Below are positions 14,438 to 21,093 of a stretch of DNA of 29,677 nt, piece by piece. Below the pieces are notes generated by a model that saw only the letters and a list, made by a program, of their open reading frames with translations, was not told the DNA's origin and did not search any database. A program made the position numbers and the translations under genes. Position 1 is the first letter of the stretch. Each line of letters opens with the position of its first letter. Source of the stretch: a virus; IMG/VR virus record IMGVR_UViG_3300048591_000437, positions 1-29,677 of that record; one strand, 5' to 3'.

Positions 14438-14488
14438 ACTGTCGTTCGTGATTTGAACGCGGCTGAGCAATCAGCCGCGTTTTTGTTT
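14438..14488 (+). terminator. Unit C: ACTGTCGTTCG box plus intrinsic terminator
   Basis: ACTGTCGTTCG (14438-14448) is followed by the same 11-bp hairpin with a GCAA loop as unit B (AACGCGGCTGA 14456-14466, TCAGCCGCGTT 14471-14481), then TTTTTGTTTT. The protease/scaffold start at 14499 follows within about 10 nt and lacks a Shine-Dalgarno sequence. Conservation of both box and hairpin, while the sequences between them differ, points to selection. Confidence 0.85.
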
Positions 14489-14498
14489 TCCCATTTCG

Positions 14499-16442
14499 AT
14501 GCCGTATCTGCATGTCAACCTCCAGCGCCGGCAAGCAAGGCTTGCGACGCTCAAAGCCTTGTCGCTCAAAGCGCCGAAGTATGACGCGCGCGCCGGCGAG
14601 GTCATCTCCGGCAACCTCGCGCGCGGCGGCGACGGCAAGTTCACCCGCGCTGACGGCAGTGCGGCCAGTGGTCGCGATGTCATCAATGCGTTGACCAAGA
14701 AGCCCAAAGCGCCCAAGAGCGGGCGCGGCGGCGCGAAGGTGACAGAAGCCCAAAGCGACGCGACTGCGCAGAAGGTCGGCCTGCAAGCCGGCGATGCCAA
14801 AGCCCTCGCCCAGTTCGCGAAGGGCGGCCAGATGGACGACGCCACAGCCGCGCGCATGGAGAAGGCCGGCATCGTCGAGCGTGGCAGCGACGGAACGCTG
14901 CGCTTTACCGGCGCGGGACGATCTGCCACACGCGCCCTGTCGAAAGGCGACGAGCGCGCCGCCGCCGATGCGGTGAGCCGCGCCAGAGACCAACAGTCGA
15001 AGCGCGAAGAGCGCGCCGCCAAACGTGAGCAAGCCGCCGCTGCACGGGCTGAGCGCGCATCCCAGCGCGCCGGCGCGCGGCAGTCGCGCGAGAACACCCG
15101 CGCCAACGCTGAGGCCAAACGCAACGCCGAAGAGCGGCAAAAAGTCGGCAACCGGCTCGAAGAGATCGAGACGCTCGCGGAGCAGCGCGGCGAGGACATG
15201 ACGCCCTTTCAGCGCACGCAGGCCGTCAACCGGCTTGAGGAGCTGCAGACGCGGCTCGACAAGGCCGGCGGCGACAGCGAACTGTCGAAGCGCATCGAAG
15301 CGGCGCGGCGCAAGCTGGCCGGCGAAGAAGGCGACGAAGGCGAAGAAGGCGAGCGCGAGAACGTCACCCCGTTCAAGGAGCGCCGCAGTGCACCTTCATC
15401 GCGATTCGAGGTGCTCAAGCAGTCCGACGGATCCTACCGCTGGCTCGCCCGCACAACCAACGCCTACCGCGACGGCGACGGCGAGATCGTCTCAACCAAG
15501 GCGCTTGAAGCCGACGCCGATCGCATGAACACGACGGGTGAATACGGGCCGCTTCGATGGTGGCACGTCGGCAAAGTCGATTACCCGCGCCCGCTGGACT
15601 GGACGAGCGCGAAGGCCGGGCGGGGCATTGACATCGGCACGACCGACTTTGCAGCCGTGTTCGACAAGATGCGCATCGAGGGCGGCACGATCCAGAAGGA
15701 ATACGCCGAGGCGATCATGCGCAACCCGGACGACTACGCGCTCTCCATCGGCTTCGCGCATCCAATAGGCGAGCCTGAGGGAGGCGTGTTCCACAACATC
15801 AGGACGTTCGAGCGGAGCGTGCTCCCGCGAGGCCGGGCCGCAAATCCGTTCACAGGAATTGAGATTCAACAGGAGATAGATATGGCAAGCATGAAAGAGA
15901 AGTTGCAAGGCCTGGCCGACCGCTTCTTCGGCGGCGACATGACGAAGGCCGAAGCGATGGCCGCCGAGGTCATTGCGCAGTCGAAAGAACTCGAGGGCGC
16001 GGGCATCGCGTTCAAGGCCGAAGGCGAGACCGAGACGAAGGCCGAAGAGGTTAAGGCCGAGGGTGAGATGGTTGAAGAGGTCGAGGTCGAGGAGACCGAC
16101 GATGCGACCTTCGTCGGCGACATGACGCCGGACGAGTTCGCGAAGCTCATCGCCGGCGCCATCGCGGAGGCCATCGCCCCGCTGATGGGCCAGATGCGCG
16201 AGGCGAAGGCGGCGGCTGAGTCGGTGCAGAAAGAACTCAGCACGTCGAAAGAGACAAGCGGCAAAGCCATCATCGCGCTCGATCAGCGCGTGAAGGAACT
16301 CGAAGGCGACGCGCCAGCCGCGAAGGGCTTTCGCGCCTCGCAGTCCCAGGAGACGCTGAAAGAAGCGCCGCCCGCGCCGCCCGTGGCCGAGGACGAACTG
16401 GCGAAGCTCGCCGCGTGGGTGATTGCGCCGGCGGGCAAGTAA
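14499..16442 (+). CDS. Prohead protease with C-terminal scaffold (fused)
   Basis: This 647-aa protein shows several zones. The N-terminal ~70 residues have the phage motif VISGNLARGGDGKFTRADG. Residues about 150-285 are a long Ala/Arg/Glu-rich helical, probably coiled-coil, region. Residues about 300-460 form a prohead-protease-like domain, with WWHVGKVDYPRPLDWTSAKA, then DYALSIGFAHP and RTFERSVLPRGRAANPF near its end. The last 186 residues are acidic and helical, like a scaffold. An internal ATG with AGGAG at 15882 would release the scaffold part alone. The protease would cleave scaffold and capsid arms during head maturation. The catalytic Ser/His are not assigned with confidence. Confidence 0.72.
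   Translation: MPYLHVNLQRRQARLATLKALSLKAPKYDARAGEVISGNLARGGDGKFTRADGSAASGRDVINALTKKPKAPKSGRGGAKVTEAQSDATAQKVGLQAGDAKALAQFAKGGQMDDATAARMEKAGIVERGSDGTLRFTGAGRSATRALSKGDERAAADAVSRARDQQSKREERAAKREQAAAARAERASQRAGARQSRENTRANAEAKRNAEERQKVGNRLEEIETLAEQRGEDMTPFQRTQAVNRLEELQTRLDKAGGDSELSKRIEAARRKLAGEEGDEGEEGERENVTPFKERRSAPSSRFEVLKQSDGSYRWLARTTNAYRDGDGEIVSTKALEADADRMNTTGEYGPLRWWHVGKVDYPRPLDWTSAKAGRGIDIGTTDFAAVFDKMRIEGGTIQKEYAEAIMRNPDDYALSIGFAHPIGEPEGGVFHNIRTFERSVLPRGRAANPFTGIEIQQEIDMASMKEKLQGLADRFFGGDMTKAEAMAAEVIAQSKELEGAGIAFKAEGETETKAEEVKAEGEMVEEVEVEETDDATFVGDMTPDEFAKLIAGAIAEAIAPLMGQMREAKAAAESVQKELSTSKETSGKAIIALDQRVKELEGDAPAAKGFRASQSQETLKEAPPAPPVAEDELAKLAAWVIAPAGK
15882..16442 (+). CDS. Nested scaffolding protein (internal in-frame start)
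   Basis: AGGAG at 15871-15875 stands six nt before ATG 15882, which is in frame with the protease gene (its residue 462). The 186-aa product is acidic and mostly helical: a helix-rich N-terminus with KAEAMAAEVIAQ, a Glu/Val-rich middle (about residues 50-75), and a segment of helices with QMREAKAAAESVQKELS. This is the expected composition of a phage head scaffold. The arrangement copies lambda, where the scaffold is made from an internal start in the protease gene. The strong internal Shine-Dalgarno sequence, in a place with no need for it otherwise, is the main evidence. Confidence 0.72.
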   Translation: MASMKEKLQGLADRFFGGDMTKAEAMAAEVIAQSKELEGAGIAFKAEGETETKAEEVKAEGEMVEEVEVEETDDATFVGDMTPDEFAKLIAGAIAEAIAPLMGQMREAKAAAESVQKELSTSKETSGKAIIALDQRVKELEGDAPAAKGFRASQSQETLKEAPPAPPVAEDELAKLAAWVIAPAGK

Positions 16443-16459
16443 CAGACAGCAAGTAACAG
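16435..16459 (+). repeat. Tandem duplication at the protease stop codon
   Basis: GCAAGTAACAG occurs at 16435-16445 and 16449-16459, and the first copy contains the TAA stop. The same 12-mer GCAAGTAACAGG also spans the stop codon of the portal gene (13897-13908). Confidence 0.6.
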
Positions 16460-16466
16460 GTAGCAC

Positions 16467-16514
16467 CGGCGCACAGCCTGCGCCGAATTGAAAGATCGAT
16501 TGAAAGATCGAAAG
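16467..16514 (+). repeat. Capsid-gene leader: hairpin and 12-nt tandem repeats
   Basis: A hairpin CGGCGCA-CAGCC-TGCGCCG (16467-16485) is followed by two tandem copies of ATTGAAAGATCG and a partial third (from about 16488), then by the strong Shine-Dalgarno GGAGGT before the capsid start. Without a T-tract the hairpin is unlikely to terminate. It may protect the 5' end or serve as a processing site for the abundant capsid message. Confidence 0.55.
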
Positions 16515-16534
16515 ATTCTGGAGGTATGTAGACA

Positions 16535-17983
16535 ATGACACAGCAAGTTTCTCCCGAAGTGCTGGCCGTGGCGCAGGCTTTGACGACTGCGTTCAAGGCC
16601 GGCGACGCCGGCACGCCGAACACCACATTCGCGCATGGCCCCGGCGGCGTGCTTTCAAGCCCGATGAATCAGCGCATCATCAACGCGATGGTGTTGCCGA
16701 AGCTCGGCTTGCAGTCGCGCATCCCTGTGCGCGGCACGGTTGACCTCAACCCGCTCAAGGGCGTCTTCACCGGCGTCACCGAGGGCACAGGCTCCAACCC
16801 CGAAGCGGTGTGCGACACGTGGCCGCGCGGCGGCAATCTGAAGATGGCGCAGTTCACGTATCCGTTTGCGCGGCGCGGCTTCAGCACGGACACGATCAAC
16901 CTGACCGACCCGCGCATCGGCGGCATCGTGAATCGCGGCGAGTTCCGTGACTTCCAGCTCGTCGGCAACCCGCTGAGCGCGGAGGCTGAGGGCAAAGTCG
17001 CGCCGACCGTGCCGGGCACGGCGACGGTCGCAGCCGCGATGCGCTCCGAACTGGCAAAGCAGATGCTCACCTACAAGATCGGCTATCTGCGCAAATACGG
17101 CCGGATGCTTTACAACGGCAACCCCGCCAACAACACGACCTCCGGCGGCGCGCTCGTTTACGGCGAGGAGATCGGCTTGAACATCCTCGTCAACAAGGGC
17201 TATCAGGATGCGATCACCGGCGCGCTCGTGCCCGCGGCTGATAGTGTGGTAATCAATGTCAACCTGAACGTGGCCGGCAACGGCGACGCCATGGTGCACA
17301 CGTTCACCTACGCGTATCGCCGGCAGCAGAAGATCGCCGAGGACACCGGCCTTGCGCCGGCGCGGCTGGCCTTCGTCATGCCGCGCATGCTGTTCACCGA
17401 ACTCGCGGACGTGTGGCCATGCGCCTACAACACGAACCGCTGCGTCGTGAACGCCAACGGCGGCACGGTAAACCTGGATGCGCAGACGATGCGCCGGCTG
17501 ACCGACGAGATGCGCAACGGCGAATACCTGCTCATCGACGGCCAGCAGGTCGAGGTCATCATCGACGACGCGATCACCGAGACCGAGGGCGACGGCGGCG
17601 AATTCTCCGCGACGGTGTTCCTGCTTCCGCTCAGCGTCATCGGAAGCGAGCCGACGCTCTACATCGAGCACTACGACTTCAACAACCCGTATTCGGCTGA
17701 GATGCGACAGGCATTCAGCGCGGGCGATGAGTTCATGGTGACCGACAACGGACGCTTCTTCTGGACGAAGCGCAAGAACGGGCCGTGTGTGTCGATGGAG
17801 GCGGTCGAAATGCCGCGCCTGATCCTGGACGCGTCGTTCCTTGCGGTGCGCTTCGCCAACGTGAAATACACACCGCTGATGGTCAACCGCTCCGGCTGGC
17901 CGACCGACACGAACCGCTTCTACAACGGCGGCAACACCGGCCTGACCGCGCCGTCGTTCTATCGCCCGAACATCTACGCCTAA
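16535..17983 (+). CDS. Major capsid protein (HK97 fold, probable)
   Basis: This 482-aa protein follows the protease/scaffold gene and has the best ribosome binding site in the window (GGAGGT nine nt before ATG), as expected for the most abundant virion protein. Features typical of phage capsids include an N-terminal arm, a FTYPFARRGFSTDTINLTD stretch resembling the E-loop/P-domain start, a long spine-like helix near residues 165-195 (AAAMRSELAKQMLTY), and a C-terminal strand-rich A-domain-like part ending in VRFANVKYTPLMVNR. The family is inferred from order and pattern rather than from a firm motif. Several Cys residues are present. A glycosyltransferase gene follows directly. Confidence 0.78.
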   Translation: MTQQVSPEVLAVAQALTTAFKAGDAGTPNTTFAHGPGGVLSSPMNQRIINAMVLPKLGLQSRIPVRGTVDLNPLKGVFTGVTEGTGSNPEAVCDTWPRGGNLKMAQFTYPFARRGFSTDTINLTDPRIGGIVNRGEFRDFQLVGNPLSAEAEGKVAPTVPGTATVAAAMRSELAKQMLTYKIGYLRKYGRMLYNGNPANNTTSGGALVYGEEIGLNILVNKGYQDAITGALVPAADSVVINVNLNVAGNGDAMVHTFTYAYRRQQKIAEDTGLAPARLAFVMPRMLFTELADVWPCAYNTNRCVVNANGGTVNLDAQTMRRLTDEMRNGEYLLIDGQQVEVIIDDAITETEGDGGEFSATVFLLPLSVIGSEPTLYIEHYDFNNPYSAEMRQAFSAGDEFMVTDNGRFFWTKRKNGPCVSMEAVEMPRLILDASFLAVRFANVKYTPLMVNRSGWPTDTNRFYNGGNTGLTAPSFYRPNIYA

Positions 17984-18026
17984 AGCGTAGACCATCGGCT
18001 TATTGTCGGGGCTTTCCTCCGTGGTG

Positions 18027-18722
18027 ATGTGGCCTGATGTCGCAGTGCTGATACCGACGTTCAACCGTGCCGAGATCGTCTCGCGCACGGTTGAACTCAT
18101 CGCGTCAAATCTGCGGTATTCAGGTCACGTCCACATCATCGTCGGCTGCGACGGCGACGATGACACGCCGGAGCGCCTCGCGCATCTGCCCTGCACGGTG
18201 CTTGCGCGTCGCGCCGGCGGACAGAGAAGCGGCATCGGCGCAAACACGAACCGGCTGCTCAAGGCGGCTCAGCGCGCCGGCTGCGAGTGCTTCATCACGA
18301 TGGACGACGATCACCATCTCGTCGCGCCCATCGGCCTGAATCGCCATGTGGCAAAGCTGATGAATGACGCAAGCGCCGGTCGCATTCACTTGCTCATGGA
18401 AGCCGTGCACGATGAGCATTTCGACCCTTACAAGTTCACGGCGACGCTTGACCGAGATCACTACTGGCGTGTGCACTGGGATAGCCCTGAGCATTTCATC
18501 ATGTCGTTTCGCCCGAACCTCACGCACCTGCGATGGTGGGAGGCGATGGGCTACCTGCCCGAAGGCTTGAAGACGGGTGAGACCGAATGGACATATGCGC
18601 AGCACTGCAAGCAGGCAGGCGCGGCCAGTGGCGTGCACGTGTTTGTGCCGCTGTGCGCTTACGGCTTCGACCACTGGCAACACAACAACGGAGGGAAGTC
18701 GTGGAATCATTCTGGATTGTGA
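18027..18722 (+). CDS. GT-A fold glycosyltransferase (family 2-like)
   Basis: This 231-aa enzyme begins with VAVLIPTFNRAEIV, the standard start of family 2-like nucleotide-sugar transferases. It carries the metal/sugar-binding DDD-H motif at residues 93-97 (MDDDHH). Later segments have the usual GT-A organisation. ATG 18027 is preferred because the family-like sequence starts there; an in-frame TTG at 18003 would add eight residues. It is encoded directly after the capsid protein, next to a bifunctional glycosyltransferase. Phage transferases in structural operons are known to glycosylate virion proteins in mycobacteriophages, so modification of capsid or tail is likely. The donor sugar is unknown. 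Confidence 0.78.
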   Translation: MWPDVAVLIPTFNRAEIVSRTVELIASNLRYSGHVHIIVGCDGDDDTPERLAHLPCTVLARRAGGQRSGIGANTNRLLKAAQRAGCECFITMDDDHHLVAPIGLNRHVAKLMNDASAGRIHLLMEAVHDEHFDPYKFTATLDRDHYWRVHWDSPEHFIMSFRPNLTHLRWWEAMGYLPEGLKTGETEWTYAQHCKQAGAASGVHVFVPLCAYGFDHWQHNNGGKSWNHSGL

Positions 18723-18829
18723 TGAGCTACCTCATCACCGGCGCGTGTGGGTGCAGCATCGGCGTCGTGGGCATGGTTGCCATCGGCGCGCTTCTGGCCG
18801 CAGGGAGGCGCGATGGCCAAAGCCGCTAA
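18701..18829 (+). CDS. Tiny membrane protein (42 aa)
   Basis: GTG at 18701 is preceded by GGAGGG five nt upstream, a strong signal. The peptide has a hydrophobic segment (about residues 3-35) with several Gly and Cys residues, then a short basic tail. It overlaps the end of the first transferase gene and the start of the second in a different frame. A shorter form from ATG 18722, overlapping the preceding stop, is also possible. It may tether the transferases to the membrane or be an unrelated small membrane protein. Confidence 0.5.
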   Translation: MESFWIVMSYLITGACGCSIGVVGMVAIGALLAAGRRDGQSR

Positions 18830-20780
18830 AACACTCTCGCTTGCGCCAGGCGTCGTGATCATTCCCGCGTGGGATGATCTGCCGGCGATGGTGACGCAAC
18901 TGCGCGGCGCGCTGGCCGTCGTGAGTGACGATGCGCGCGTGGTCGCTGCCGTGCAGCGCGATTGCCGGCTGCCCGTGTTCAGCGACCTCGCCGGCGCGAA
19001 CGCATACGCAAAGCGCGCCGCAAAGATGCGCAACGGGCGCATCAGCGCCGTCGTGCCGAATTACAACTACGGCCGGTTCATCTGCGACGCGATCAACTCG
19101 CTGCTCACGCAGACGATGCACGTCAGCGAGATCATCGTCGCGGACGACGGCTCGACCGATGGCTCTGTTGACACCGTGCGCGCTCACTTCGGCGACGTGA
19201 CGCGCCTGCGCATCATCGAGATGCCGGCGAACAGCGGCAACGTCGGCGGCCCGCGCAACGCCGGCATCGCCGCGGCGACGGGCGAGTTCATCATCACGCT
19301 CGACAGCGACGACATGCTAGAGCCCGAATACGCCGAGGTGTTGTTTGACTGCCTGAAGGCGCATCCGGACGCCGGCGTCGCATACACCGGCGTGCAGATT
19401 CACAACGAGGACACAGGCGAGCGGTGGATTGTGCCGAACTGGCCAGTGCCGTTTGAGTGGGCATGGTCGATGGGCAAGGAGCCGGATGGCACGCCACACA
19501 ACTGCATCCCGACGGCATCGATGTTCAGGCGCGAGATGTGGGCCAGAGCCGGCGGCTATGACGCAGGGCGCACGTGCGCAGAGGATGCGGAGTTCTGGAC
19601 GCGCGCGCTTTCGACCGGCTGGCGCGCGGTCAAGTCAACCGAATCGCCCCTGTTCGTCTATCGCCGGCATGGCAACAGCATGTCCAGCCGGCCTGTCTTG
19701 CCGCTCAATGCGTGGTCGAGCCTGTATCGCGGCCACACGCCACTGGCCGCGCCCGTCTCGCCGGCTGAGCGCACGGACATGCGCGACTACACGCGCCCGC
19801 TCGTGAGCGTGATCATCCCCGTCGGGCCTGGGCACGGCGCGCATCTGCCGACTGCGCTGCACAGCCTGCTTGCGCAGACGTTCTGGAACTTCGAGGTGAT
19901 CGTCGTCAACGACTCGGGCGAGAAGTTGCCGCTTGCGCCCCACCCGTTCGTCCGAGTTTCGGACACTGGCCCCAGAGCGGGTGCGGGTGCCGCGCGCAAC
20001 ACCGGCCTTGCGCTTGCGCGCGCGCCGCTGTGTTTCTTTCTGGACGCCGACGACTACATCCTGCCTCGGACGCTAGAACAGATGATCAAGCGCTATGCGC
20101 ACGGCGACGCCGGCTACGTGTATTCGGGCTGGCAGTTCATCCGCAAGGGACAAGCGCCGGAGAAGCTCATCGCCGGCGAGTGGACGCAGGATGCGTGGGC
20201 AAGCTACGAGTCGCGCGGCCTGCATGGCGTGAGCGTGCTCATGGCGACCGAGGATGCGATGAAGATCGGCGGCTTCGACCAGACGATGAGCGGCTTCGAG
20301 GATTGGGAATTCTTCGTGCGCTGCACCATCGCTGGGTTGTGCGGCGCGTGTGTGCCGGAGGCGCTGCTCGCCTACCGGCTCGACACAGGACAGCGCCGCG
20401 AACACGCTGCGCAAAAGCGGGATGAGGTCGTCGCATATCTGCGCGCCCATCATGGCGACTACATCGAAGGGAGGACTGCAATGAGTGCATGTTGCGGCGG
20501 CAACCTGACCGCCAGCGAGCAAGCCGCGAAAGAACTGGCAAGCGCGAAGGCGCTGTTGCCGTTTGAGATCGACAGTGACGGCGCGGTGCTGATGGAATAC
20601 GTCGGGCGCTACGAAGCGCCGGTCACCTATTTCGGGCGCTACTCCGGCTGCAAGACGTGCGAGCCGGCGCGCGTGGACGCCGGCGACGTGGCACGCATGG
20701 AGGCCACGGGCGCGTGGCGCGTGAAGCCGGCGATGGAGCCGCACACGCCCCAGCCGGCGGCGATCTATCCAGATCCATGA
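18813..20780 (+). CDS. Double family 2 glycosyltransferase fused to a small C-terminal domain
   Basis: This 655-aa protein starts at ATG 18813 (GGGAGG upstream), with a ~60-residue leading region. The first GT2 domain (about residues 70-300) begins ISAVVPNYNYGRF and has DDGSTDGS and the DSDD metal motif at 164-167. The second (about 330-555) begins VSVIIPV and has DADD at 411-414 and a GFEDWEF acceptor-site motif. Both look intact, so two different sugar transfers, or a chain-building enzyme, are possible. The last 99 residues form a separate small domain with Cys residues and a VTYFGRYSGCKTCEP segment, preceded by its own start signal. Virion-protein glycosylation is the likely role from context. 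Confidence 0.85.
   Translation: MAKAAKTLSLAPGVVIIPAWDDLPAMVTQLRGALAVVSDDARVVAAVQRDCRLPVFSDLAGANAYAKRAAKMRNGRISAVVPNYNYGRFICDAINSLLTQTMHVSEIIVADDGSTDGSVDTVRAHFGDVTRLRIIEMPANSGNVGGPRNAGIAAATGEFIITLDSDDMLEPEYAEVLFDCLKAHPDAGVAYTGVQIHNEDTGERWIVPNWPVPFEWAWSMGKEPDGTPHNCIPTASMFRREMWARAGGYDAGRTCAEDAEFWTRALSTGWRAVKSTESPLFVYRRHGNSMSSRPVLPLNAWSSLYRGHTPLAAPVSPAERTDMRDYTRPLVSVIIPVGPGHGAHLPTALHSLLAQTFWNFEVIVVNDSGEKLPLAPHPFVRVSDTGPRAGAGAARNTGLALARAPLCFFLDADDYILPRTLEQMIKRYAHGDAGYVYSGWQFIRKGQAPEKLIAGEWTQDAWASYESRGLHGVSVLMATEDAMKIGGFDQTMSGFEDWEFFVRCTIAGLCGACVPEALLAYRLDTGQRREHAAQKRDEVVAYLRAHHGDYIEGRTAMSACCGGNLTASEQAAKELASAKALLPFEIDSDGAVLMEYVGRYEAPVTYFGRYSGCKTCEPARVDAGDVARMEATGAWRVKPAMEPHTPQPAAIYPDP
19950..19964. 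promoter_or_regulatory. Palindromic site GTCCGANNNTCGGAC, copy 2 (intragenic)
   Basis: GTCCGAGTTTCGGAC lies inside the double glycosyltransferase gene. It is the exact reverse complement of the copy at 25383-25397 and shares both arms with the intergenic copy at 6943-6957. A stoperator-like or other protein-binding role is possible; chance is unlikely for a third copy of a 12-base specification in 29.7 kb. Confidence 0.45.
20481..20780 (+). CDS. Small virion-like domain with internal start (99 aa)
   Basis: AAGGGAGG (20467-20474) stands six nt before ATG 20481, in frame with the glycosyltransferase. The product starts MSACCGGNLTASEQ and contains YVGRYEAPVTYFGRYSGCKT, then a DAGDVARMEATGAWRV ending. 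That resembles small SH3-like proteins often found in phage structural gene clusters. It could be made alone from the internal start and also as the C-terminal part of the fusion. Loss of a stop codon between two once-separate genes is an alternative origin. Independent expression is inferred from the strong Shine-Dalgarno sequence. Confidence 0.6.
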   Translation: MSACCGGNLTASEQAAKELASAKALLPFEIDSDGAVLMEYVGRYEAPVTYFGRYSGCKTCEPARVDAGDVARMEATGAWRVKPAMEPHTPQPAAIYPDP

Positions 20781-21064
20781 ACGATGCGCTGGCCTTCGTG
20801 ATCTTCTCGCTCGCCGTGTGGCGCATTAGCCGCATGGTGACGATGGAAGACGGCCCGTTCGATGTGCTGAGCGGGATCCGTGCGCGGCTCGGCGTGCACC
20901 GACAGGAGACGTGGGTGCATCGCGGCCTTGCGTGCGTGGCATGTGTGTCGTTCTGGATCGGACTATTCGCCGGCGTCGCCTGGCGCGGCGTGACGCCGGA
21001 GGGCATTGCAAGCGGGCTTGCCATGAGCGCGGTCAGTGTCGTGCTGATGAAGCGAGCCGGATAG
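20777..21064 (+). CDS. DUF1360-like membrane protein (95 aa)
   Basis: The ATG overlaps the stop of the glycosyltransferase gene. The protein has an N-terminal hydrophobic segment with WRISRMVTMEDGPFDVLSGIR (about residues 15-35), close to the RLTRLI..DxGPFD pattern of the DUF1360 family. CVACVSFWIGL near residues 51-61 is a Cys pair before the next membrane segment, also typical of the family. A final hydrophobic segment lies at about 75-92. Such proteins are common in phages and spore-forming bacteria, with no established function. Its location after the sugar transferases could indicate membrane support for that pathway, which is a guess. Confidence 0.65.
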   Translation: MNDALAFVIFSLAVWRISRMVTMEDGPFDVLSGIRARLGVHRQETWVHRGLACVACVSFWIGLFAGVAWRGVTPEGIASGLAMSAVSVVLMKRAG

Positions 21065-21093
21065 GGACTGGATGGGGATTGATAAGGAGAAAC

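Noticed and set aside
16655-18100. Minus-strand open frame of 481 codons opposite the capsid gene
   Set aside because: The plus-strand frame has a strong Shine-Dalgarno sequence and fits the gene order; the antisense frame is Arg/His/Val-rich with no motif.
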